From: Clostridium sp.
Lineage (GTDB): Bacteria > Bacillota > Clostridia > Lachnospirales > Lachnospiraceae
Direction: 5' to 3'
Assembly (NCBI GenBank): GCA_023664775.1
Contig: JAMPEW010000005.1
Span: forward strand, 8,827-42,103
Length of the DNA: 33,277 nt
Made by a program: the position numbers and the translations under genes. A model generated the notes under the pieces. That model did no database searches, was not told the DNA's origin, and saw nothing but the letters and a program-made list of their open reading frames with translations. This document shows positions 24,457 to 32,861 of this stretch, piece after piece (position 1 is the stretch's first letter; each line of letters starts with the position of its first letter).

Positions 24457-25647
24457 ATGAAAAGAATTATAAGCTTTTTTATTGTATTTGCGCTTGTGCT
24501 TGGTATATGTGTCGTTCAATGTCCCATAAGCCATGCCGAGGAAACGGGAAATAATGATGTTGCAATTGAATCCCGTTCTGCAATTTTAATTGAGGCACAT
24601 TCAGGGCAGGTCATATATGAAAAAAATGCAGACGAAAAATTACGTCCTGCCTCCGTCACAAAAATAATGACACTCCTGCTTATTTTTGAGGAGCTTGAAA
24701 AGGGAAACATCACATATGATGACATTGTAACCGTGTCGGCACATGCCGCCTCCATGGGTGGCTCGCAGTGTTTTTTTGAGGAGGGAGAGCAGCAGACGGT
24801 AAGGGATATGATAAAATGCATAGAGGTTGCCTCAGGAAATGATGCCGCAACAGCAATGGCAGAGCATATATCGGGCAGTGAGGAGGCATTTGTAAACCTT
24901 ATGAATCAGCGGGCAGCAGAGCTTGGCATGGTAAATACCCATTTTGAAAATGCCTGTGGACTTGAGGCTGAAGGACATGTGACAAGTGCAAGGGATATTG
25001 CGCTCATGTCGAGGGAGCTTATATGCAATCATCCTGACATATACGAATTTTCAACGATATGGATGGATTATATTATACATAGAACAAGAAGGGGAGAAAG
25101 CAGGTTTGATTTGGCAAACACAAACAAGTTTTTAAAAAGCTATACGGGAGCCACAGGCTTAAAAACAGGTTATACCTCGCAGGCAAAGTATTGTATGTCG
25201 GCAACGGCAAACAGGAACGGAATAGAGCTGATTGCAGTTATCATGGGCGCTGATACAAAGGAAATAAGGAACAAGGAGGCAGGAAAGCTCCTTGATTACG
25301 GCTTTGCCAAATGCAGCATTTACAGTGATGCGGAGGGAATACCTGCCGATACTGTTTTTCCCGTAAAATTCGGGGAAAGCAAGCAGATAACCCCGAAGCC
25401 CCTTGAGAATTTTCAGCTTGTTATCGTTGACGCATCGCCTGAGCAGGTGGAGAAAAGGGTTATTCCCGCAGAGAATTTAAGCGCTCCCATATTGGAGGGG
25501 GACACGATAGGAATGATACAGTACATGGTCGATGGAAAGGTTATATCCGAGGTTTTCATATATGCGGATGAGGATGTTGATAAAAGCACATATAAAAATT
25601 ACTTTAAAAAATTATGCAGAAAGTTGTTTCTTTTATCGCCGATATAA
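24457..25647 (+). CDS. D-alanyl-D-alanine carboxypeptidase (second copy)
   Basis: A second DacF/PBP5-type D,D-carboxypeptidase, 396 residues. Signal peptide about 1-27 ending SHA. Active-site motifs SVTK (66-69), SGN (126-128) and KTG (236-238) are intact. The PBP5 C-terminal domain and a terminal helix follow. The start at 24457 is chosen because the signal peptide begins there and AGGAAG is just upstream; the open frame extends back to 24316 but that part has no signal features. It is divergent from asnB across about 160 bases. It is clearly paralogous to the protein at 19767 but differs in motif residues (SVTK versus STTK, SGN versus SHN), so a recent duplication is unlikely. Confidence 0.94.
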   Translation: MKRIISFFIVFALVLGICVVQCPISHAEETGNNDVAIESRSAILIEAHSGQVIYEKNADEKLRPASVTKIMTLLLIFEELEKGNITYDDIVTVSAHAASMGGSQCFFEEGEQQTVRDMIKCIEVASGNDAATAMAEHISGSEEAFVNLMNQRAAELGMVNTHFENACGLEAEGHVTSARDIALMSRELICNHPDIYEFSTIWMDYIIHRTRRGESRFDLANTNKFLKSYTGATGLKTGYTSQAKYCMSATANRNGIELIAVIMGADTKEIRNKEAGKLLDYGFAKCSIYSDAEGIPADTVFPVKFGESKQITPKPLENFQLVIVDASPEQVEKRVIPAENLSAPILEGDTIGMIQYMVDGKVISEVFIYADEDVDKSTYKNYFKKLCRKLFLLSPI

Positions 25648-25751
25648 GTTATATTAATAGTCGTGAACAAAACTGCCGCATAGAACTGGCATATTTTGCT
25701 CATCATTTATTATATTAACTTAGGAATAACAAAGGAAAGTGTACAAACAGC

Positions 25752-27347
25752 ATGGACGAAAAATTAAAAAATGAAATAGAAAAAAGAAGAACCTTTGCAA
25801 TCATTTCACACCCTGATGCAGGTAAGACGACGCTTACCGAGAAGTTTCTTTTGTACGGAGGCGCAATCAATACGGCAGGCTCTGTAAAGGGAAAGGCAAA
25901 CGCAAAATATGCCGTATCTGACTGGATGCAGATAGAAAAGGAGAGGGGAATTTCCGTAACCTCCTCCGTATTACAGTTTAATTATGACGGCTATTGTATC
26001 AATATACTTGATACGCCGGGGCATCAGGACTTTTCCGAGGACACCTACAGGACGCTTATGGCTGCCGACTCCGCAGTCATGGTAATAGATGCCTCCAAGG
26101 GTGTTGAGGCACAGACCATTAAGCTCTTCAAAGTCTGCGTTATGAGGCATATTCCGATATTTACATTTATCAACAAAATGGATTTGGAGGCAAGGGATTC
26201 CTTTGAGCTTCTTGATGAGATAGAAAATGTGCTTGGAATCAGAACCTGCCCGATTAATTGGCCTATCGGCTCAGGAAAAAGATTTAAGGGCGTATATGAC
26301 AGAGATACAAAAAAGGTTTCCATGTTTCAGGCTGTCTCCGTAGGAGGAGCAAAGAGTGCGGCAGAGACGGATTATGAGATTACAGATGATGCGCTTAAAA
26401 ATGAGGTTGGAGATGAGCTTTACACGAAGCTTTTAGATGAGATAGAGCTGCTTGACGGTGCAAGTGACGAATTTAATCAGGCGCTTGTTGATAAGGGAGC
26501 GCTTTCGCCTGTATTTTTCGGGTCGGCGCTTACAACCTTCGGCGTGGAAACCTTCCTGACACATTTCCTTACCATGACTCGGTCACCCCTTCCGAGACTG
26601 TCGGATCAGGGACCTGTAGAACCTGTTTCAGATACATTTTCAGGCTTTATTTTTAAGATACAGGCGAATATGAACAAGGCGCACCATGACAGGATTGCCT
26701 TTATGAGAATTTGCTCGGGAAAATTTGAGGCTGACAAGGAGGTTTTTCATGTACAGGGTGGCAGGAAAATGAGGCTGTCACAGCCGCAGCAGATTATGGC
26801 GCAGGACAGGAAGGTTATCGATGAGGCATATGCGGGAGATGTAATCGGAGTTTTTGATCCCGGCATATTTTCAATCGGAGACACACTCTGTACGCCTGGA
26901 AACAAGTTTGTATATGAGGGGATTCCTACATTTGCCCCTGAGCATTTTTGCAGGCTTGTACACTTGGATTCCATGAAAAGAAAACAGTTTATGAAGGGTG
27001 TGACACAGATTGCACAGGAGGGGGCAATCCAGATGTTTCAGGATTACACCCTTGGAATGTCGGAGATTATCGTGGGCGTTGTGGGAACACTTCAGTTTGA
27101 CGTGCTGAAATACAGATTGGAAAATGAATATGGCTGCGACATAAGGCTTGAGCCGCTGCCATACAATTATATCAGGTGGGTGAAGGACAGGACGACTGAC
27201 CTTAATAAAATAAGCCGTATCAGCGATTGCAAGCGTGTAAAGGATATGCGTGATAATCCGCTCTTGCTTTTTGCAAATGAATGGTCCATAAGGCTTCTGC
27301 TGGAGCACAATGAGGGACTTGAGCTTGAAGAATTTGGCAGAAATTAA
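25752..27347 (+). CDS. prfC: Peptide chain release factor 3
   Basis: A translational GTPase of 531 residues that removes RF1/RF2 from the ribosome after termination. GTPase motifs: G1 SHPDAGKT (19-26), switch ERGISVTSS (64-72), G3 DTPGH (87-91) and G4 NKMD (141-144). The RF3-specific domains II and III follow, with GGRKMRLSQPQQIMAQ and GVVGTLQFDVLKYRLENEYG, and WSIRLLLEHNEGL ends the protein. These separate RF3 from EF-G. A weak AAAGGAAAG lies about 12 bases before the ATG. The 3' end overlaps the convergent polymerase gene by 4 bases with no terminator between. Confidence 0.96.
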   Translation: MDEKLKNEIEKRRTFAIISHPDAGKTTLTEKFLLYGGAINTAGSVKGKANAKYAVSDWMQIEKERGISVTSSVLQFNYDGYCINILDTPGHQDFSEDTYRTLMAADSAVMVIDASKGVEAQTIKLFKVCVMRHIPIFTFINKMDLEARDSFELLDEIENVLGIRTCPINWPIGSGKRFKGVYDRDTKKVSMFQAVSVGGAKSAAETDYEITDDALKNEVGDELYTKLLDEIELLDGASDEFNQALVDKGALSPVFFGSALTTFGVETFLTHFLTMTRSPLPRLSDQGPVEPVSDTFSGFIFKIQANMNKAHHDRIAFMRICSGKFEADKEVFHVQGGRKMRLSQPQQIMAQDRKVIDEAYAGDVIGVFDPGIFSIGDTLCTPGNKFVYEGIPTFAPEHFCRLVHLDSMKRKQFMKGVTQIAQEGAIQMFQDYTLGMSEIIVGVVGTLQFDVLKYRLENEYGCDIRLEPLPYNYIRWVKDRTTDLNKISRISDCKRVKDMRDNPLLLFANEWSIRLLLEHNEGLELEEFGRN

Positions 27348-28609
27348 ACACCGCTTTTATGTCCTCCGATTTGCTTGTTTCTATCAAGTGTTGTGGCGGC
27401 ATCCTGAAGGCTTATGCCTTTTAGGATGGCGCTTTTTCCAAATTTTTTCTTGATGGAAAGCGCAGCCTCCTGTAGCCTTCTGTTTCTTTCAAGCTCCTCT
27501 GCGTTGGAAAAAATGCTGTACTGTACATTTTCCTCCGGCATAAGATGATTGCAGCTTAAATTTATCCTGCGGATGGGGTAGTCAGGGTCAACTATTTCAT
27601 CATAAAGGGCAACTACGGCAGGTATTATTACGGAATCCGCATTTGCCGCCATGTCCAAGGAAACGGTTTTGTTTACTGATTTATCCCTGTATCTGTAGGT
27701 GTAACCGATATGCAGCGTAACAGAGCTTGTTAAAAGATGGGCGTCCACAAGGTCAAGGCACATAAGGTCAACCATCTCCTTAACGATAATACGTGCCTCG
27801 TCAACAGTATAATCCCGCATAAGCACCTGCCCGCTTGTAATGCTTTTACTGCCTGAGTGGTAATTTTTAATGTCTGCGATTGTAACATATTCCCTTCCCC
27901 ATGCATGGTCTATGAGAAGCTCCGCATCAATGCCGAAAAGATGATAAAGAAAATCCTCATCGCTTTTCGCAATGTCTTTCATCGTGTGTATGCCATATTT
28001 CTCAAGCTTTTTTGCAGTTCCTGCACCGATACGCCAAAAATCCGTAAGGGGCGTGTGCTCCCAAAGCTGCTCTTTATAAAGGTTTTCATCTAATACGCCT
28101 ATAAAATCAGCAGAGTGCTTTGCCGTAATGTCAAGGGCAATCTTGGCAAGATACATATTTGTGCCTATTCCGCACGTGGCACGTATTCCAAGCTCATTTG
28201 CTATATCATTCATGATTTTTACCGCAAGTTCCTTGGGTTCAAGCTGATAAAGCGTAAGATAAGTCGTCACGTCAAGAAACGCCTCGTCAATGGAGTACAC
28301 ATGGATATCGTTTTTTGAAATATATTTCAGGTATATGGCATAAACCTCTGCGGCATAGTCAATATAAAGCTGCATTCTCGGAGTGGCTTTTATATATTGG
28401 ATATTAGGCGGAATTTCAAAAACACGGCATCTGTTTTTAATGCCGAGGGCTTTCATGGCAGGGGATATGGCAAGGCATATGGTCCCCTCCTTACGCTCAG
28501 GGTCAGCCACCACAAGATTTGTCGTCATGGGGTCAAGCCCACGCATGACGCACTCTACGGAGGCATAAAAGGATTTTAGGTCTATGCATAAAAAAATGTG
28601 TCCGTTCAT
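27344..28609 (-). CDS. Y-family DNA polymerase (UvrX/UmuC-like)
   Basis: A 421-residue translesion polymerase. Motif I is IDLKSFYASVE with D10, and the catalytic pair D108-E109 is in YSIDEAFLDVT. ACGIGTNMYLAKIA and the thumb motif FWRIGAGTAKKLEKYGI follow, then a little-finger domain to the end. It resembles the UvrX/YqjW group rather than DinB because of the long N-terminal form (VVADPERKEGTICLAISP) and its pairing with a YolD-like gene. AAGGAGC precedes the start. It is the second gene of a minus-strand operon, 30 bases after the YolD-like gene. Confidence 0.93.
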   Translation of the reverse strand: MNGHIFLCIDLKSFYASVECVMRGLDPMTTNLVVADPERKEGTICLAISPAMKALGIKNRCRVFEIPPNIQYIKATPRMQLYIDYAAEVYAIYLKYISKNDIHVYSIDEAFLDVTTYLTLYQLEPKELAVKIMNDIANELGIRATCGIGTNMYLAKIALDITAKHSADFIGVLDENLYKEQLWEHTPLTDFWRIGAGTAKKLEKYGIHTMKDIAKSDEDFLYHLFGIDAELLIDHAWGREYVTIADIKNYHSGSKSITSGQVLMRDYTVDEARIIVKEMVDLMCLDLVDAHLLTSSVTLHIGYTYRYRDKSVNKTVSLDMAANADSVIIPAVVALYDEIVDPDYPIRRINLSCNHLMPEENVQYSIFSNAEELERNRRLQEAALSIKKKFGKSAILKGISLQDAATTLDRNKQIGGHKSGV

Positions 28610-28639
28610 TTGTTTGCTCCTTGCTCAGAAAAACTGCAT

Positions 28640-28981
28640 TTATGGTAATTGTTCAACATCTATGGTTAATATATCTGTAAAATTAATTTTCGTATCAACA
28701 ACGGTAAGCGTTTTAGTCTCATTGTCAATTTTTGCAGCCATACCACAGATTTTTACATATTCTTCCTCGTGGTAGTAGACAACTGTTATTATGGTGCCTC
28801 TTTGTATGGATTTCAGCTTGTAGTCTAACAGCTCTGCCATGTCGTCGGTAAGCTCCTGCTTTGGAACGGTAATATGCTCCTTTTTTGCAAGTGCTTCGTG
28901 ATAGCCCTTTACGGCGGCAAAGGGCATAAATTGTTTGGCTCGTTCACTGATTGGCATTTTTGTTCGTGGTTTTTTCGGCAT
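28640..28981 (-). CDS. YolD-like protein
   Basis: A 113-residue protein of the YolD-like family, typically encoded just upstream of UvrX/YqjW-type polymerases in Firmicutes and their phages. It has the KMPISERAKQFMPFAAVKGY entry motif and a C-terminal beta-strand block (IITVVYYHEEEYVKICGMAA). The start at 28981 has a perfect AGGAGG 8 bases upstream; a longer frame from 29044 lacks support. It is probably cotranscribed with the polymerase. The molecular role of YolD proteins is not established; a damage-response link is inferred from the pairing. Confidence 0.85.
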   Translation of the reverse strand: MPKKPRTKMPISERAKQFMPFAAVKGYHEALAKKEHITVPKQELTDDMAELLDYKLKSIQRGTIITVVYYHEEEYVKICGMAAKIDNETKTLTVVDTKINFTDILTIDVEQLP

Positions 28982-29023
28982 GGCAGTATCCTCCTGGAAA
29001 CAATGGAGTGCATTTATAAGATT

Positions 29024-29057
29024 ATTATACAATTTTAAAGGCATTATACAAGTGTAT
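29024..29057 (-). promoter_or_regulatory. Promoter of the YolD-polymerase operon with overlapping palindrome
   Basis: On the minus strand, TTGTAT (29051-29046), 16 bases, then TATAAT (29029-29024). The -35 overlaps ATACAAGTGTAT (29046-29057), a near-palindrome that could be an operator. A second TATAAT on the same strand overlaps the region. No GAAC-N4-GTTC LexA box was found. Confidence 0.55.
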
Positions 29058-29570
29058 TGTAATGATAGTTAAAGAAAAAATGTGGCAGCAGACCGTGTTT
29101 GGATTGTGTCAATTTTTCTATGAAAACTTGACATGCAGTATGTCCGGCGACAAAGTCGCCGTGCCCCGTCGTCGCTTTAAGGTTCTCGATTTACCTCGTA
29201 AATCGGAACATATTGCGAAGCAAAATTAGGATGTGGCGACGTTCAAGGTATGAAAGAAAAGATATGGAAAAATGAGCAGGGATATAACATTTTGTTTTTC
29301 TATAAATGTACTTCTAGTTTGTGTACATGCATTTATAGTTATGTTTATAGTTTATTTATAAAAATATATTGCATTATATACAATCTTATGTTATCATCTC
29401 ATTAAAGCATAAATCTTTCAATTCTGTTTTGAGGCAGATGCCTCATCAAAAAATCAGAAAAATCCGGAACTTCGATGCTTTGAGTTCACTACATTACAAT
29501 TTAAGCAGAGAGGTTGTCCGTATTTGAGAAGGATGCTGTATGCAGATGTTTTACTGGGGATTTTATTGTG
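29058..29570. other. Non-coding stretch with several hairpins, no gene seen
   Basis: About 510 bases without a credible gene. Contents: a GC-rich block at 29145-29241 described separately; a hairpin CTATAAATGTAC (29300-29311) with GTACATGCATTTATAG (29323-29338), two bases bulged; and TGAGGC/GCCTCA (29430-29445, 4-base loop) flanked by TTTT and TCAAAA. The last has no T-run on either side in the right order, so it is not a clear terminator. The rest is AT-rich. I see no tRNA and no transposase remnant. Confidence 0.6.
29145..29241. other. GC-rich nested-hairpin element
   Basis: CGGCGAC-AAA-GTCGCCG (29145-29161) is followed by an outer stem CGTCGC (29170-29175) with GCGACG (29236-29241). The outer stem encloses a perfect CGATTTAC-CTC-GTAAATCG hairpin (29187-29205). 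The GC content contrasts sharply with its flanks. It could be a structured RNA or a dispersed repeat; neither strand has a long reading frame. No known RNA class is recognised. Confidence 0.45.
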
Positions 29571-29835
29571 GTATGAGCAAATTTCGGTGTGAATGGGATT
29601 TTGGTGTGAATGAATTTGTTGTACAGGCAGAAATTTGGCACAAGTGAAATTTAGTATAAATGGAACTTCAATACAAATAAAATTCTAGTATAAGTGAAAT
29701 TCCAGTATGATGAAATTCCAATACAAACGGAATTTTGCTGTAAGTAGTATTAATGCAAGCAAAATTACAGTATGGGCGAATTTTCAATATAAGCGGAATT
29801 TTACTACAAGAATAATTCCAGCAAAACAGATTTGG
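29571..29835 (+). repeat. Array of about 16 degenerate 17-bp tandem units
   Basis: Starting at 29571, the DNA splits into contiguous units of 16-17 bases with approximate consensus GTATAAGTGGAATTCCA. Best-preserved units begin at 29654, 29671, 29688, 29705, 29721, 29770, 29787 and 29804. Each has a purine-rich AAGYGRAA core followed by TTYC. No spacers separate them, and a 17-base period cannot preserve a reading frame. The array ends within 40 bases of the Rpn nuclease start. It may be an iteron-like binding array or a decayed satellite. Confidence 0.8.
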
Positions 29836-29839
29836 GTAA

Positions 29840-29866
29840 CCTCCTGCAGCATTTAGTTAAAGGAGG
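29840..29866 (+). promoter_or_regulatory. Ribosome site with complementary upstream CCTCCT
   Basis: CCTCCT (29840-29845) is the exact complement of the Shine-Dalgarno AGGAGG (29861-29866), with a 15-base loop. Pairing would hide the ribosome site of the Rpn gene. The site itself decides the TTG start at 29874, 7 bases downstream. Confidence 0.5.
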
Positions 29867-29873
29867 AAACCTA

Positions 29874-30896
29874 TTGAAAAACAATGAGAAATCGAAACAC
29901 GACACAAAACAAAAACTGCTCACATGGGAGCAGTGGCAGGAGCTTACAGGTGTACAGGCTGTGATATGGGAATACAGAGATACCGTATTCCGTATGCTCC
30001 TCAGAGATAAGAGAAAGCTTCTTGCACTTTATAATGGCGTAAACGGAACAAATTACGATAACCCTGACGACTTGGAAGTTGTCACGCTTGAAAACGCCAT
30101 TTACATGAGCTGTAAAAATGATGTTGCATGTGTCATAGATTTTACTCTTGATATGTACGAGCAGCAGTCAACGGTAAACCCCAATATGCCGTTTCGATAT
30201 TTGAGATATGTTTCAAGGGTATTTGAAAAGCTTACGGTATATGATAATATTTATTCGAGGAAATTAATTAAGCTTCCAACACCCAAGTTTATCGTATTTT
30301 ACAACGGAAGCGAACCACAGCCTGAATGTAGGGAATACAGGCTGTCGGATGCATATATGACAAAGACGGAAAAAGTAAACCTTGAGCTTATCGTAACACA
30401 GCTTAATATCAATGAGGGTTACAACAGTGCGTTAATGGAGAAATGCCCTGATCTTTGGGAATATATGCAATATGTTTCAAAAATCAGGGAATATAATAAG
30501 GATATGCCCCTTGAGGAAGCTGTGCCAAAGGCTGTTGATGAATGTATCAATGAAGGAATATTAGAGGAATTTCTTTTGCTAAATAAGGCGGAGGTAGTGA
30601 GTATGAGTATATTTGAATATGATGCGGAATTACATATGAAGTTGGAACGTGCGGAGGCTTTTGAGGATGGACGTGCAGAGGGAATGGAAGATGGCGAAAC
30701 GAAAAAGCTTATTACACTGATTTGCCGCAAATTAAGAAAATTGAAGGAGGTAGATGTTATAGCCGAGGAGCTAGAGGAAGACTTTGCGATTATATCAGAA
30801 ATATGTAGAGCCGCCGAAACCTATGCACCTGATTATGATGCAGAGCTTGTATATGAAGCCTATAAGAAACTGGAAGATATAAAGGACTTGATATGA
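29874..30896 (+). CDS. Rpn family PD-(D/E)XK nuclease (recombination-promoting nuclease/putative transposase)
   Basis: A 340-residue member of the Rpn/transposase_31-like group, whose E. coli members are DNA endonucleases that promote recombination. The N-terminal half carries the nuclease core: DTVFRMLLRDKRKLLALYN, then a strand with D89 (VIDFTLDMYEQQST), where E96-x-Q98 replaces the usual E-x-K and is typical of this family. KFIVFYNG follows. The C-terminal part is helical and acidic with a typical FEDGRAEGMEDGE segment. The TTG start at 29874 follows AAAGGAGG by 7 bases. It is directly preceded by the 17-bp tandem array. It looks full length and intact. Confidence 0.85.
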   Translation: MKNNEKSKHDTKQKLLTWEQWQELTGVQAVIWEYRDTVFRMLLRDKRKLLALYNGVNGTNYDNPDDLEVVTLENAIYMSCKNDVACVIDFTLDMYEQQSTVNPNMPFRYLRYVSRVFEKLTVYDNIYSRKLIKLPTPKFIVFYNGSEPQPECREYRLSDAYMTKTEKVNLELIVTQLNINEGYNSALMEKCPDLWEYMQYVSKIREYNKDMPLEEAVPKAVDECINEGILEEFLLLNKAEVVSMSIFEYDAELHMKLERAEAFEDGRAEGMEDGETKKLITLICRKLRKLKEVDVIAEELEEDFAIISEICRAAETYAPDYDAELVYEAYKKLEDIKDLI

Positions 30897-30974
30897 TTAT
30901 TCATCGTAGAGAAGATGGAAAAAAGTGCCAACTCGCCAGTTTACTTGACACAACAGACGACCTAGCCGTATTAT

Positions 30975-30996
30975 AAGAGGGAAGTAACCCCTTTTT
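30975..30996 (+). terminator. Weak terminator after the Rpn gene
   Basis: AAGAGGG (30975-30981) pairs with CCCTTTTT (30989-30996) in a short stem with one G-U, followed by a T-run that forms part of it. The rest of the 172-base gap to the lipoprotein gene holds no clear feature. Confidence 0.4.
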
Positions 30997-31068
30997 AAGT
31001 CTGTGAGTAATTACAAATAGGTACAAGGAAAAAATAAAAAGGCTTAAAGCTAGGAAAGGACTGATTAT

Positions 31069-31620
31069 ATGAAAAAGTTTATACTTACAATAGCAGTTAT
31101 GACAATGGCAGTTGGTTTGACTAGTTGTGCCGATAAGGAGAGTACTGGGAGTGACACCACAGCAGAAGCTTTTGTTACTACTGAGGATGCAGAAAATACA
31201 GAAATTACTACTGAGGAGACAACCACTCGGAAAGCTACTACCGAACAAAGTTCGACATCTGTTCCGCAGACAACCGAGGCATCTGCGCCACAGGTTACTG
31301 AAGCTCCTGTTCATCAGCATACTTGGCCTACAAAGACAGTGGTAGTTAAAGAGGCTTGGACTGAGATAATTGAGCATCCGGCTATGACTCATAAAGAGTA
31401 TGGGTACATGTGTAATTATTGTGGAAATATGGTTTATTCAGAAATTGATGTGCGTGCTCATCAGGATCAATTCTTGAATACTGATATGCAACATGCAGTT
31501 GCTGAGTGGAGTTCATTTAGCAATATAGTATCAGATCAAGAAGCTTGGACAGAGAAAGTCGGACATCCGGCAGAGACTAAGGCAGTAGAGTATTGTACAG
31601 AATGTGGTATAGAAAAGTAA
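31069..31620 (+). CDS. Thr-rich lipoprotein with CxxC pairs
   Basis: A 183-residue predicted lipoprotein of unknown function. The signal peptide has a lipobox LTSC with C20 as the lipidated residue. Residues 21-80 are a Thr/Glu-rich low-complexity linker that would span the cell wall. The C-terminal domain (82-183) has HQHTW, then C115-C118 (CNYC), then C176-C179 (CTEC), with repeated EAWTE-----HPA motifs (95-105 and 158-168). Similar W/HPA/CxxC repeats occur in surface proteins of gut clostridia and could bind zinc. It precedes the serine recombinase. AGGAAAGGA lies before the ATG. Confidence 0.8.
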   Translation: MKKFILTIAVMTMAVGLTSCADKESTGSDTTAEAFVTTEDAENTEITTEETTTRKATTEQSSTSVPQTTEASAPQVTEAPVHQHTWPTKTVVVKEAWTEIIEHPAMTHKEYGYMCNYCGNMVYSEIDVRAHQDQFLNTDMQHAVAEWSSFSNIVSDQEAWTEKVGHPAETKAVEYCTECGIEK

Positions 31621-32549
<929 letters not shown>

Positions 32550-32560
32550 AAAAACACTTT

Positions 32561-32586
32561 GTTTGAAAAAGTGTACTTTTTCGAAC
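32561..32586 (+). other. Left candidate crossover site (inverted site IR-L)
   Basis: Twelve-base half-sites GTTTGAAAAAGT and, on the other strand, GTTCGAAAAAGT (11 of 12 identical) flank a 2-bp core GT at 32573-32574. This matches the 26-bp dyad layout of Hin/Gin-type sites. It begins 12 bases after the recombinase stop. It could also form a hairpin, but there is no GC in the stem to make a good terminator. Confidence 0.75.
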
Positions 32587-32762
32587 AAAAGTAACAGAAA
32601 CATTACATATTCGTTATAATATCATTATGAACAAATTATTTCAAGTGTTTATAAGACATTCATAAAAAATCGACAGAAAACTGAGGATATTCCAACAATT
32701 GTGAGCACCATAACCGATTGTCTGAAAGATATTTTTCCCCTATTTTTTAATTATGAAAAAGT
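32575..32762. other. Predicted invertible promoter segment
   Basis: The 188 bases between the two cores hold no gene. Promoter content is described in the separate promoter entry. The segment would flip between the two states by recombination at IR-L and IR-R. As sequenced, its better promoter points left. Confidence 0.6.
32615..32644 (-). promoter_or_regulatory. Promoter inside the invertible segment, pointing left
   Basis: On the minus strand, TTGAAA (32644-32639), 17 bases, then TATTAT (32621-32616). Each hexamer is one base from consensus. An overlapping plus-strand TATAAT (32615-32620) has only GTAACA 18 bases upstream. After inversion, the stronger promoter would point at the surface protein gene. 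Confidence 0.6.
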
Positions 32763-32776
32763 ACACTTTTACAAAA
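32751..32776 (-). other. Right candidate crossover site (inverted site IR-R)
   Basis: Half-sites TTATGAAAAAGT and, on the other strand, TTTTGTAAAAGT flank core AC at 32763-32764. The 16-base GAAAAAGTACACTTTT (32755-32770) is the exact reverse complement of 32567-32582 in the left site. The cores GT and AC are reverse complements, so the two sites are in inverted orientation. Confidence 0.75.
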
Positions 32777-32861
32777 AACATTATGAATGAAAGGAGGCTA
32801 GATGGTTATCGGACAAGGCAACAGACGTTCATATATTTCCATGGAAATAGGAGGAACAAAA

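Noticed and set aside
29430-29445. Terminator in the non-coding stretch
   Set aside because: The stem is short and the flanking T and A runs are on the wrong sides for termination in either direction.
29571-29835. CRISPR array
   Set aside because: Units are contiguous, degenerate and 17 bp long with no spacers of constant length, and there are no cas genes nearby.
30897-31068. Broken gene remnant after Rpn
   Set aside because: All three forward frames have early stops and no recognisable motif; only a weak terminator is supported.
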